Shown piece by piece: positions 17,072-25,673 of a DNA stretch of 64,000 bases. Position numbers and translations under genes: made by a program. The number at the start of each line of letters is the position of its first letter. Positions within the stretch are counted from its first letter, which is position 1. Under the pieces are notes generated by a model. The model had not been told where the DNA came from. It did not search any database and saw nothing but the letters and a program-made list of their open reading frames with translations. The DNA is taken from positions 1 through 64,000 of the forward strand of contig CAUZDY010000003.1 of assembly GCA_963578805.1 (NCBI GenBank), in the 5' to 3' direction. This DNA is from CAUZIB01 sp963578805 (GTDB lineage: Bacteria; Acidobacteriota; Vicinamibacteria; Vicinamibacterales; UBA8438).

Positions 17072-17314
17072 CTAGTTTTCTAGGGCACTTCCTGGGATTA
17101 AACTTGGCATCCACTGTCGAGCGTTACGAAAACGCTCCTCGATGTCGACCTCTGACAAACCGAGGTCTTTCAGTTGCAGCCGAAGCTCCCATTCTGAACG
17201 TGCCAGACTTGGTTCTAGTCCGGCCTCGATCAGAGATGCATCTCGCGCAGAGAGCGCGAACCACTCCCGCTCGGCCGTCTTCACACCCACCACAAGAAAG
17301 CGATCACTGGTCAT
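17072..17314 (-). CDS. Small hypothetical protein
   Basis: An 80-residue protein I do not recognise. It opens RFLVVGVKTAEREWFALS, with alternating hydrophobic residues like a beta-hairpin, followed by a charged helix (ELRLQLKDLGLSEVDIEERFRNARQWM). The start at ATG 17314 has GAGGTGAC 4-5 bases upstream, which supports it being a gene. No signal peptide or membrane segment is present. It is flanked by other small orphan genes on the same strand. Confidence 0.55.
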   Translation of the reverse strand: MTSDRFLVVGVKTAEREWFALSARDASLIEAGLEPSLARSEWELRLQLKDLGLSEVDIEERFRNARQWMPSLIPGSALEN

Positions 17315-17470
17315 CTAGTCACCTCGATCATTGAAACGACGCAGGCTCGTCAACACTGCTATTGCAAGAGTCACGACCCGTCGCTGGGAGGATCGGGTGA
17401 GGAGGCCGCGGGGAACGACCGGGAGGGCGATGCTGTAACCACCGGAGTGTAGAACGAGATCGACGCCAGG

Positions 17471-17722
17471 TCAATCGTCGCCAGAACGAGCGCCGACTGT
17501 GATGTCGTGACCATCATTGCCTTCGAGACTAGCTGCAACAGTCACAGTGAGCGTGATCGGCTGACAGCACACCTGGCAGTCTTCGATATATTCCTGCCGA
17601 CGCACGGAACAATCGATGGAAACCTCGAGCGTCTCTCCGCAGTACGGGCAGCGAATCTGCTCGGTCTCCATCATGTCTGCCAATGGTGACAAACGGCTAA
17701 CCCTGGTCATGATCGACGTCAT
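17471..17722 (-). CDS. CPXCG-motif Cys-rich protein
   Basis: A small zinc-ribbon-like protein. IRCPYCGETLEV supplies the first Cys pair and EDCQVCCQPI the second, with QEYIED between them, matching the Cys-rich CPXCG family. Such proteins are thought to bind zinc; no activity is established. The frame can start at ATG 17722, which has AAGGTGA 7 bases upstream, or at the paired ATG codons at 17674/17671, which give the usual family length of about 65 residues. Confidence 0.8.
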   Translation of the reverse strand: MTSIMTRVSRLSPLADMMETEQIRCPYCGETLEVSIDCSVRRQEYIEDCQVCCQPITLTVTVAASLEGNDGHDITVGARSGDD

Positions 17723-17930
17723 AGACGGTCACCTTGAGTGTCACCAGTCGGTCAATGGGAATCCAGCGTAAGAAAAAGAGCGGCCATGCCACCTTAGTTG
17801 ATGCATTAGAGCACCCAGTAGCAGCCCATGGCTGAGGGCAGTGGCTGCATAGCAAACGGCGATGACTTTCGGATTGCTGCTTCTGTGCGATGCTCTAAAT
17901 AGACACCTTACAAGTCGATCGGATCCAAAA

Positions 17931-18377
17931 TCAGTGAGAAGAGAACCGAGTCAACCTACCGTCCTCATCGAACGCGATTACATCGTATGGCTGAGAATTT
18001 GGTCCCTCCATCCCCGGCGACCCGAGTGGCATACCCGGCACCGCGATCCCTTTGATCGGCGGACGATCCGCGAGGAGACGCTTGACATCTTCCGCCGGCA
18101 CGTGCCCTTCGACGACGTACCCCTCAACCATCGCCGTATGACACGATGTCACCCGTTCCGGGATCCCGACCATTTCCTTGACCCGGTTAATGTTCGGCAC
18201 GTCCTTGGTCTTGACCGTAAATCCGTGCTCTTCAAGATGTGCGACCCACATCGAGCAACAGCCTCACGTCGGGGACTTATAGACCTCAACGACCGGCTCC
18301 TCCTGTCCAGGCGCCGCTCCGATCACGATCCCCGTGACGACCAGGTAGCACGACAGCATCAGAATAACTAACCGCAT
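17931..18377 (-). CDS. DUF411 family protein, predicted selenoprotein (UGA at codon 38)
   Basis: Exported protein of the DUF411 family, a thioredoxin-like metal-binding group often near copper genes. The frame runs from ATG 18377 (GGGGG about 8 bases upstream), through a hydrophobic signal segment (residues 3-22), to the family motif VYKSPTxGCCSMWVAHLEEHGF. The position that is Cys in relatives (CGCC) is here a UGA codon (18264-18266). The frame continues without a break for 110 codons through all family blocks: TSCHTAMVEGYVVEGHVP, KRLLADRPPIKGIAVPGMPLGSPGME. A SECIS-like hairpin follows the UGA (separate entry). The alternative is a nonsense mutation, with translation restarting at ATG 18251 and yielding a protein without export signal or complete Cys motif. 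Sec is much the better reading. Confidence 0.85.
18236..18252 (-). promoter_or_regulatory. SECIS-like hairpin downstream of the in-frame UGA
   Basis: In the mRNA, 11 bases after the UGA codon, GAUGUG and CACAUC form a perfect 6-bp stem closed by the loop GGUCG. The spacing and the GGU in the loop match the known E. coli fdhF element that binds SelB. A second helix, GCUC with GAGC (18253-18256 and 18227-18230), can extend the stem below an asymmetric internal loop. The hairpin also codes for conserved residues of the protein, as usual for bacterial SECIS elements. Confidence 0.78.
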
Positions 18378-18466
18378 AGACAAGCCCCCATTGTGGTTGG
18401 ATTATTGATCGAATGCCACCAGGGTTCACAAGGGTCTCCCCACGCCACCCCATCACACATCATAAC

Positions 18467-18736
18467 TTAACGGTCGCCGCGCTTAGAACCAGCGAACTGC
18501 CGGTGGTGCCCCTGGGATTGCGCCATCCCGGCCGGTCCCTTACTGCCCTTACCCACCCCTGATGACGCATCGTCGATGATCTCGACGTCACCGGCCTCCA
18601 CCATACCCTGCACCGACTCCCGTTCGGCATCGTGCGTGGCAATCTGACCTTCCTTGGAGGGTCCCAAACGCAGCACCCGCCCTTGCGAAAGCTTAACCCT
18701 TAATGGCCGCCGCGTCTTATTGAGAATAATCTTCAT
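18467..18736 (-). CDS. Small conserved hypothetical protein
   Basis: An 89-residue protein. The N-terminal 55 residues (KIILNKTRRPLRVKLSQGRVL, then RLGPSKEGQI) look like a compact beta domain, followed by a Gly/Ser/Lys/Gln-rich, probably unstructured tail (GVGKGSKGPAGMAQSQGHHRQ). I have seen similar short proteins in environmental genomes but no function is known. It lies 50 bases after the YajQ gene on the same strand, and 90 bases before the DUF411 gene, so the three may be cotranscribed. Confidence 0.65.
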   Translation of the reverse strand: MKIILNKTRRPLRVKLSQGRVLRLGPSKEGQIATHDAERESVQGMVEAGDVEIIDDASSGVGKGSKGPAGMAQSQGHHRQFAGSKRGDR

Positions 18737-18786
18737 GACATCACGCCAAACCCCACGACACGAACGAAGTGTCCTTATACATTCCG

Positions 18787-19269
18787 CTAATCCCGGAAGT
18801 TGATATATTGCAGCGGTAGTTCGATATCGGCCTCCTTGAGCAGACCGATCACCCCCTGGAGGATATCCCGCTTTTTCCCGGTGACCCTCAACTGATCACC
18901 CTGAACCGCCACCTGGACCTTGAGCTTAGCCTGTTTGACCAGCTTGACCAGCTGCCGCGCTAGCTCGGCGTCGAGCCCCTGACGGACACGAACGACCTGC
19001 CAGGCGTCACTCACGTTCGTCTGCACGGTGTCGCGGGCCAGACAACGAACATTAATCTTACGATTCGCCAGCTTCCTCGTCAGAATGTCATACATCTGAT
19101 TGAGCTGAAATTCGTCCGGCGCCCGCATAGTAATTTGACCTGGCTCAAGCTCGAATTTAGCGTTCTTCCCTTTGAAATCGAACCGAGTATCGATCTCCCG
19201 AGTTGCCTGGTTGACCGCGTTCGTTACCTCGTTAAGATTGACTTCTGACACAACGTCAAATGATGGCAC
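18787..19269 (-). CDS. yajQ: YajQ family nucleotide-binding protein
   Basis: YajQ/DUF520 proteins bind nucleotides, and some members bind cyclic di-GMP. The family start PSFDVVSEVNLNEVTNAVNQA places the true start at GTG 19269, preceded by a GGGGGGA run; the frame extends further upstream but with unrelated sequence. The 160-residue length and motifs RFDFKGKNAKFELE and GVIGLLKEADIELPLQYINFR at the C-terminus are typical. It is encoded upstream of the small protein at 18467-18736 on the same strand. Confidence 0.92.
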   Translation of the reverse strand: MPSFDVVSEVNLNEVTNAVNQATREIDTRFDFKGKNAKFELEPGQITMRAPDEFQLNQMYDILTRKLANRKINVRCLARDTVQTNVSDAWQVVRVRQGLDAELARQLVKLVKQAKLKVQVAVQGDQLRVTGKKRDILQGVIGLLKEADIELPLQYINFRD

Positions 19270-19493
19270 GCGTCCCCCCGCGGTCTTACCGCTTAACCAA
19301 TTATACGGCCAACAAAACAAACTCCTGCCACCCTGCCTACGACGAACAGTTGACTGACAAGGTTCCGGCGGCGGTCGCGCGGTCACTTTTTCCGAAAACA
19401 CCGACGTCCCTCCAGTCCCTCGGTAAACGACTCAGAGGGCACTCCACTAGTGTCGCGAGTACGAGCGACCGATAAGACAACGCAGGAGGACCG

Positions 19494-20354
19494 GTGAATC
19501 ACCAGCCTCGGACGCTACGCGTCTGTCTCCTCACAGCCCTCACCATCGGTCTCACACCCGTAGGTGGTCCCGTGTGGACATCCGCTCAGACCGCACCGGA
19601 ACGTAACGCCCTGGTCGAGGTCTCGCTCATGAGTTCGGACGACCACGTCGTGGTCGGTTTAGTCGGCAGCCAGGCGCTGTCGGGCGAGGTCCGTGAAATC
19701 AGGACCGCCCCGTTCCGAGTCTTTGTCGACTTCGTTAACGTTGTGCCGAGGGTAGACGCCGTGACACCGGTAAATCGCGGTGGGGTCAGACAGGTGCGGG
19801 TCGCACTGAACCAGACCGACCCGCCGGTCACCCGCGTCGTCCTCGACTTGACACACCGGTCAAGCTACCGGGTGGAAGAAGACCCGTATGACCACGAATT
19901 TCGAATCATCATCGGCTCCGCCGCCGTCTTGACGACCGCCCTATCGGATACCCCGGTGGAGTTGACGGCCCCGACCAGCCTCGGTGTCCCGTCGACAGCC
20001 TCGGAAGAGTACGTGCGCTGGTTTAACCGATTCGCCAAGGACGTCGAACGCCTACTGTCCCACCATTCGGCGCCCATGGCGGAAGACACAGCCCCGGAGA
20101 TGACTGCTGTTCTTGAGTGGCAGCGTCTGCAGCACGAGCTGGAGATGGTGACTCCCCCGTCTGCGCTGCAGACGGCACATCACCTTGTTGCGACTGCGAT
20201 TGGCCTCGGTCGGGTCAGCGCGACTTCGGAACTCGATGACTCCACTCAAGAGCGTGACCACGACGCGGCACGCGCAGGCGCGGCATTGCTCATTACTCGA
20301 GCTCGGCACCTCGTCAAAATTGAACTCGCCGCAAGCTCAGACAGCGATCCATAG
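19494..20354 (+). CDS. AMIN-domain exported protein
   Basis: A 286-residue exported protein starting at GTG 19494 with GGAGGA 4 bases upstream. After a signal peptide ending TSAQTAP, residues 38-140 form an AMIN domain (FRVFVDFVNVVPRVD, VRQVRVALNQTDPPVTRVVLDL, YRVEEDPYDHEFRIII), which targets peptidoglycan or cell-envelope machines in amidases and secretins. The C-terminal part has no recognised domain but is helical (WQRLQHELEMVTPPSALQ). No amidase catalytic domain is present. It is a monocistronic plus-strand gene between leftward genes. Confidence 0.8.
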   Translation: MNHQPRTLRVCLLTALTIGLTPVGGPVWTSAQTAPERNALVEVSLMSSDDHVVVGLVGSQALSGEVREIRTAPFRVFVDFVNVVPRVDAVTPVNRGGVRQVRVALNQTDPPVTRVVLDLTHRSSYRVEEDPYDHEFRIIIGSAAVLTTALSDTPVELTAPTSLGVPSTASEEYVRWFNRFAKDVERLLSHHSAPMAEDTAPEMTAVLEWQRLQHELEMVTPPSALQTAHHLVATAIGLGRVSATSELDDSTQERDHDAARAGAALLITRARHLVKIELAASSDSDP

Positions 20355-20632
20355 TTATCAGCACGTGACACACGGGCATCGGTCGCCGACAGCTGCTAGG
20401 CTTCTGCCACGCGAGGCCGCTTAAAGGGGGGGCGGTGACTCGCTGCCGTTACCGTTGCAGACCTAGCTAATCAGGACCGGCACCGGTGTTCACTAAACCA
20501 CGACTGCCTTAAGTTGACACACCGAGGCGTCTCCTCGTGCGACTATGGAATAGACGAGCCCCGCCGCACTTCGACGACATCGGCCATGCGCCCAACGAGC
20601 TTAAAAAGCGGAATCTCGTGAATCTTGGCTCG

Positions 20633-21034
20633 CTACTCAAGACCGAGCCTAAAATTTCCGGTGGACCGACCTGATCGCATGGAGGACATGACCCCAGATC
20701 GGGATTCTGGCTCGCCTAACGGCATCGCGTCTGGGAAAGTGCAGCCGGTCTCGCCCAGCTTAAGCCGCAGCGAAATGTCTGGTGCTGTCCTGGGCTCGGT
20801 GTCGTCCAGAAGCAGCCGGAATGGCGAGTCGGGAAGAGGCGGTGAGTCGTCAGCCTCGGCAAGTGCCAAGCGTAGCGGCGGCGGCTGTGTCGGGATAACC
20901 CGAACCCAAGGGCTCGCCTCCCACCCTGGCGTTCGCACGCCACATCGGAAACATTGGAGATACACACGACCACCACCTTGACTCAGACGGTAGTCATGTT
21001 GTCGCCGGATCAAGCAAAAGAGACGGTCAAACAT
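20633..21034 (-). CDS. Hypothetical protein with a Cys-pair motif
   Basis: A 133-residue protein. The N-terminal part, FDRLFCLIRRQHDYRL then VYLQCFRCGVRTPGWE, resembles short zinc-ribbon-like proteins with a CxxC pair seen in Acidobacteriota genomes. The rest is Pro/Arg/Leu-rich and shows no domain. The start at ATG 21034 has only a weak site (GGG). Past the TAG the frame stays open for another 29 codons, which may be chance. Confidence 0.55.
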   Translation of the reverse strand: MFDRLFCLIRRQHDYRLSQGGGRVYLQCFRCGVRTPGWEASPWVRVIPTQPPPLRLALAEADDSPPLPDSPFRLLLDDTEPRTAPDISLRLKLGETGCTFPDAMPLGEPESRSGVMSSMRSGRSTGNFRLGLE

Positions 21035-21124
21035 CCCAAAGCAGCTGGGCGGATTCTATTGCAGCTCGCGCCCAGGACCTAGCGATCAATCGAGCCGTCA
21101 TCGATCAAGAGGACGGCTGGAGCA

Positions 21125-21979
21125 TTAGTGGGTCATGGCGTGGAGAAGGACGTTAACGCCCAGACCGTATCCATCGGGCGAGAACTTCAAAAAAAAGCGA
21201 GGGTCGTCAGCTTCGCGCTCCCACGCATCGGCAATGTCAGTGTTGTGCGTCATGACCACGAGAAACCGGCCGCTTTCGTCGGCGATAGCGCGGAAGTGTG
21301 GCACCGCACTGTCGGCACCTCGTTCCGACGTCGTCCGTCCGCCGACACGGCGCCAGAACTGGATCGCGGTGATCTGCGGCACCGACGTGACGTGGGTCAA
21401 GGTTCGAAATACGGGATGATCAAGAGGAACGTCGATAATCGGATACCGCCCAGGCGGAAGAACCTTGGCGATTTCGCTAGTCCAGTGCTGCCACGCGCGC
21501 GAACCCCAGAAGTCATCAACCCACAAAAAGCCACCCTTAAGTAGGTACGCGCGAAGTTGCTGGACCTCCTCAGTATTAAATTCGATTGTGCCGACGTCGG
21601 CTGCCATCGTGAACGGGCAATTAAAGAGTTCGTCATCGGTGACCCTGACGACCCAGTGGTTTGGCTCTTGCCGGCTATCGAAACTGACGCGAGCGGTCGT
21701 CAACTCCGAGTAGCGTGCCATGAGATTGATGCCTGCATACGGATAGTCGGTTGCCCATCCCATCCCCAACGCCTCGTATCGGACACTGTTGTACATCAGC
21801 TTGCAAAAGGCGAAGTCCCTATCCGGGAGCGTAGACGGAGGGAACCGCGGGGGAAAATTTCCCTCTCCAACACCACCCCAGCGTCCCCATTGAGCCTGCG
21901 CTACCGGAACCAGACCACAGACAACCACCAGAATAACCAGCAAACGGAGGGTGTGCCATCGGATCGTCACGCGACTCAT
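21125..21979 (-). CDS. DUF4159 family exported protein
   Basis: A 284-residue exported protein with a clear signal peptide (LRLLVILVVVCGLVPVAQAQ). I start at ATG 21979, which places the signal properly; the frame is open 48 codons further upstream. DUF4159 features include LMYNSVRYEALGMGWATDYP, a ThuA/glutamine-amidotransferase-like core (LRAYLLKGGFLWVDDFWGS, HPVFRTLTHV) and the C-terminal SPDGYGLGVNVLLHAMTH. DUF4159 proteins are widespread in Acidobacteriota and Planctomycetota, with no proven activity. Confidence 0.85.
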   Translation of the reverse strand: MSRVTIRWHTLRLLVILVVVCGLVPVAQAQWGRWGGVGEGNFPPRFPPSTLPDRDFAFCKLMYNSVRYEALGMGWATDYPYAGINLMARYSELTTARVSFDSRQEPNHWVVRVTDDELFNCPFTMAADVGTIEFNTEEVQQLRAYLLKGGFLWVDDFWGSRAWQHWTSEIAKVLPPGRYPIIDVPLDHPVFRTLTHVTSVPQITAIQFWRRVGGRTTSERGADSAVPHFRAIADESGRFLVVMTHNTDIADAWEREADDPRFFLKFSPDGYGLGVNVLLHAMTH

Positions 21980-22537
21980 AGGACGGTTATACACGCTCAC
22001 GTCGGCACGCGCCAATTGTGATGCCGGAAGAGCGGTAACGATGACCGGTTCCTTGAATGGGAGCGAAGGGTAGGAGCGGGACAAGACGCGACTGGGTCGA
22101 GCGAAAGGCCGGGTGCTACGCACCCAGCCTCAAGACACCCGCTGTGGACGCCGTGTACTACGACAACACTCTGACGACTATCAGAGAGGTCACGAACGGT
22201 CATGATGAGGAGTTCGTGGACGACGGTATCATTACGAGCGTCGAAGTCGCTCCGGACGAACGCGGGCAAAATTCCATCTTGCCCAGGTTGTTCGACCGCC
22301 TCCACAAATTTACAGTGAACGAGCTCGAGGGCGACAATGTGACCGCTGGTCCTGCGTTATCACGGAGCGGTTTCCTGACCGCAGCGAACCCGTCCTAGTG
22401 TGGCAAATACAACAGCTTTGTACACCGAGGGTGGCAAGGGTGAAGCGTAAGAATACTGAGTATGTTTGAACGATACGTAGCGGCGACAGGCTGGATGCAG
22501 CGCCAGCCGAATATCTAGATCTTTGGCACTCATCACA
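21980..22537. other. Intergenic region, about 560 bases
   Basis: The region contains two overlapping open frames on opposite strands (22057-22398 plus, 21997-22305 minus), neither with a good ribosome site or a recognised product. The plus frame has a moderately protein-like stretch (DEEFVDDGIITSVEVAPDE), so a fast-evolving small gene cannot be excluded. No RNA gene or repeat was seen. Confidence 0.4.
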
Positions 22538-23509
22538 CTAGTCCCAGGCCTCTCCCCACTGCACCTTGCGGGCGCGTCGATAGGCCACCCGATCGCGGCG
22601 CGTGATCATCTGCTCGCGAATTCCATCAACGCCACACAACCTCAACGTCACGCGGCGGTCACCAGTCAGCGGGCGACGGATTAGACGCTCGGAAGCCGGG
22701 CTCCCCGCGCCCCGAGTTCCAACAACGTAGCAGTACTTCTCGTCTTCGTACGAGAACGCCCCATCCTTGAGTCGTCGGTGCAGACTCGACCGATTCAGCC
22801 GCACACCGAAATGACACCAGTCGTCCTCAGGAAGGGGGCATCGATCTGCGTGGGGACACGGTGCGACGACCGATGCGCCGAGCGACAGCAGCTCGCGGCG
22901 GGCCTCGAGCATCGTGCGAAACCCCCGGGTCGAACCGGGTAAAATTACCACCACTGCGCCACGACACGCCTGCCACGCTGTGTGGAGCACGTCACGCTGT
23001 AGGTCTTCGTTTAACTCAGTCAACAGATAACCGACCACCACAAGGTCGTGTCCGTCTAGCGACGGGACGGCACCGAGGCCGTCATGCCACGTCGCCTCGA
23101 TCCGGTCGCCGAGCGAGGAGCACTCAAGTAGCCTCTGGCCCATGCTCCGCATAGCCGGATCACGCTCGATCAGCCGCGCACGCACAAGTTGAGGGAACTC
23201 CACATCAGCCGCCCAGAGCGTGGTTGCGGGACCCGCACCGAGGTCCAGCAGTGTCTCCACGCTCAGACCATCGCATCGCTCGCGAAGCTCGTGAAAGACA
23301 GCCCGAGTGGCCGCGAACGTCGCGGGCATCCTAGTGGTGGCATAGGCAAGGGCAGCTAGATCGTTGAACGCTGGAGACATCGACGGGCCGTCCCGATACG
23401 CAACCGAGAGTCGTGCCGCCGCCGCGTGTAAGTCGCTAACAGAGACGCCGGTAGCCGCGGCGTCGAGAGCCTGCCTGAGCTCCAACGGGAGCAAACAGTC
23501 ATCGGTCAC
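22538..23509 (-). CDS. Rsm22-type ribosome-associated methyltransferase-like protein
   Basis: A 323-residue member of the Rsm22 family, linked in mitochondria to small-subunit assembly. SAM-binding motif I is LLDLGAGPATTLWAA near residue 92. Other motifs are LIERDPAMRSMGQRLL and LVVVGYLLTELN. The C-terminal Cys cluster CPHADRCPLPEDDWCHFGVRLNR is the family hallmark and may hold an iron-sulfur cluster. The end (KVQWGEAWD) is also typical. A role on the bacterial ribosome is inferred from homology. It lies downstream of the quinoprotein gene at 23642 on the same strand. Confidence 0.88.
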   Translation of the reverse strand: MTDDCLLPLELRQALDAAATGVSVSDLHAAAARLSVAYRDGPSMSPAFNDLAALAYATTRMPATFAATRAVFHELRERCDGLSVETLLDLGAGPATTLWAADVEFPQLVRARLIERDPAMRSMGQRLLECSSLGDRIEATWHDGLGAVPSLDGHDLVVVGYLLTELNEDLQRDVLHTAWQACRGAVVVILPGSTRGFRTMLEARRELLSLGASVVAPCPHADRCPLPEDDWCHFGVRLNRSSLHRRLKDGAFSYEDEKYCYVVGTRGAGSPASERLIRRPLTGDRRVTLRLCGVDGIREQMITRRDRVAYRRARKVQWGEAWD

Positions 23510-23641
23510 AGGTAGACGTTGTTACAGGTCGAGAGCCGTCGGTCAAAGATAGTCGAGAGTACGAAGTCGTAGAGCGCCTCGCGATAACGGCCCACGGCTG
23601 ATGATCCGGGACGTGCTACTACGCCAGACCCATGACCTTCC

Positions 23642-25618
23642 CTACGGGAGACTGAACGCGACATGCCGCGGGGGCGCCTCGTCGTCCCCGGCGACACCCA
23701 CGACGATGTATTGCTTCCCCTCGTGGAGATAGGTGATCGGGGCACCGGTGGTGCCGGCAGATAGCTCGTGCTCCCAGACAACATCGCCAGTCGCCTTATC
23801 ATACGCGCGGAACCAAGGCTCACCGTAGTTCGTCACGATCTCAGCAGGCATGCCAACTGGCACCCGTCCACCGCTGTTGCGCGCGTCGGAACCCTCGCCC
23901 ACAAAGAGAAGCGACCCGGTAGCGAGCGGTGAGGGACGACCGGGCCACCCGAGCCGTCCTAAATTGAGATGGCGGATTGCCGGGTGGTTTCGCGGACCGT
24001 TGCCGTTCGGTACCTGCCAGACGATCTCAGCCCGGTTCATGTCAATCGCCGTGATGCGACCATAAGGCGGTTTAAACAGCGGGAGGCCACGCGGTCCGCC
24101 GATCCACAGACGAGTTCCCTTTACGAAGCTCAGATTCGTTCGGTCGGGATTCCCCTCGAGAACGTCCGCCACGAACGGCGCCGTGATCGAGGGAATATAG
24201 AGAATGTTGGTTGCGGGGTCGAAAGCAGCACCCTGCACATCGGCACCACCCTGCGACCCCGGCAGCTGAATCGTCCCGAGGTTGCCGTCCGGTTCGTCGG
24301 TGCGGACCGATGGCGGCGTGAACATAGGTCCGATGGTGTAGCGCTCAACAATCTCCAATGCTTCGGCCCTGAGCTCTGGGGTGAAGTCGATCAGGTTGTC
24401 GATCGTCGCGCCTTGGCGGTCGAACGCTGGCGGCTTCGTGGGGAACGGCTGCGTCGGTGACGTCACCTCACCCGGCGTCGTCGACTGTGGGACGGGCCGC
24501 TCCTCAATCGGCCACACCGGATCTCCCGTCACGCGATCAAAGACGTAGGCGAACGCCTGCTTGGTGATCTGTGTGACGGCCTTGATGGTACGGCCATCAA
24601 CCTCGATGTCCATCAAGATGGGAGCGGCCGGCGGATCATAGTCCCACAGACCGTGATGGACGAGCTGAAAGTGCCACACGCGCTCCCCCGTCGTCGCATC
24701 GACACACACGAGACTCTGGCTAAAGAGGTTGTCACCAACCCGATGGCCACCAAACATATCGTTCGTCGACGAGGTCACCGGGAGGTAAACGTAACCGAGT
24801 TCCTCGTCGGCACTAAATAGCGACCAGACCGGTGCGTGACCGCTGTATTGCCACGAGTCGTCCTCCCACGTGGAGGTCCCAAATTCGCCCACCTGCGGAA
24901 CGGTGTGAAACACCCAGCGTAACTCCCCGGTTCGTACATCGAAGGCCCGTACGTCGCCACGAACATCCTCCTTGGTCACGAACGTATCCGACATCGACTG
25001 CCCCACCACGATGACGTCTCGAATCACCGTAGGAGCACCGCCCCACCGATATCGCGCGCCCTCCGCCAATCCTGTCGTTAGATCGACCCGCCCACCATCG
25101 CCGAAATCGTCGAAGGGTCGACCGGTCTGACTGTCAAGCTCGATGAGCCACTGGCCGCGCTGCACGATGATCCGCTGGTCGTCACCATCGGCCCAATATG
25201 CGACACCGCGGGTCACCGTTCCGCGAAACGACGCCGGCGGATCGTCGAACGGCTGCTGCACCCAGACGGTTTCGCCGGTGCCCGGATCGAATGCTTCGAC
25301 CAAGCCTACCCCGTTGGGGCTATAGAGCACGCCATCGACCATCAGAGGAGCGGCAATAAAATTGTTGCCATAACTCAGGTCGGGAACCACGTCGAGAATG
25401 GACCGATCGACGGCGACCCGTTCCCACGCGACCTCCAAGTCTTGGACATTGTCTCGAGCGATCTGGTCGAGCGGTGAGTATTTGGTCGCAGCGAGATCGC
25501 CCGCATAGTGGCGCCACTGATCACCGGGGCTCTGCGCAAGCACTTGAGCTACACCAAGACTGAACAGAAAGAGTAGGCAGGCGAAGAGTGATCCCAACAG
25601 GTTTCTAGCCAAAGCCAT
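23642..25618 (-). CDS. PQQ-dependent dehydrogenase, paralogue of the 10403-12346 gene
   Basis: Exported 658-residue quinoprotein. The start at ATG 25618 has GGGAGGT 6 bases upstream and a signal peptide ending VAQVLAQ. It is collinear with the product of 10403-12346: KYSPLDQIARDNVQ, LMVDGVLYSPNGVGLVEAFDPGTGETVWVQ, SSTNDMFGGHRVGDNLFSQ, VHHGLWDYDPPAAPIL, KPPYGRITAIDMN and WEHELSAGTTGAPITYLHEGKQYIV. No haem motif. It probably oxidises a sugar or alcohol in the periplasm with PQQ. The differing second strand of the metal region may mean a different substrate. Confidence 0.92.
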   Translation of the reverse strand: MALARNLLGSLFACLLFLFSLGVAQVLAQSPGDQWRHYAGDLAATKYSPLDQIARDNVQDLEVAWERVAVDRSILDVVPDLSYGNNFIAAPLMVDGVLYSPNGVGLVEAFDPGTGETVWVQQPFDDPPASFRGTVTRGVAYWADGDDQRIIVQRGQWLIELDSQTGRPFDDFGDGGRVDLTTGLAEGARYRWGGAPTVIRDVIVVGQSMSDTFVTKEDVRGDVRAFDVRTGELRWVFHTVPQVGEFGTSTWEDDSWQYSGHAPVWSLFSADEELGYVYLPVTSSTNDMFGGHRVGDNLFSQSLVCVDATTGERVWHFQLVHHGLWDYDPPAAPILMDIEVDGRTIKAVTQITKQAFAYVFDRVTGDPVWPIEERPVPQSTTPGEVTSPTQPFPTKPPAFDRQGATIDNLIDFTPELRAEALEIVERYTIGPMFTPPSVRTDEPDGNLGTIQLPGSQGGADVQGAAFDPATNILYIPSITAPFVADVLEGNPDRTNLSFVKGTRLWIGGPRGLPLFKPPYGRITAIDMNRAEIVWQVPNGNGPRNHPAIRHLNLGRLGWPGRPSPLATGSLLFVGEGSDARNSGGRVPVGMPAEIVTNYGEPWFRAYDKATGDVVWEHELSAGTTGAPITYLHEGKQYIVVGVAGDDEAPPRHVAFSLP

Positions 25619-25673
25619 CTGTACACCTCCCTTGCTGGTGGAGCGGATTATAACGGAGCCGACGGTTGAATCC

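Noticed and set aside
20540..20635. Open frame of 29 codons continuing after the TAG of the 20633-21034 gene, seeming to suggest stop-codon readthrough.
   Set aside because: A stretch this short stays open by chance often enough, and no family similarity supports it. TAG is a normal stop elsewhere in the window.
22057..22398. Plus-strand 113-codon frame between DUF4159 and Rsm22.
   Set aside because: No clear ribosome site and no family. An opposite frame of similar length exists, typical of GC-rich non-coding DNA.
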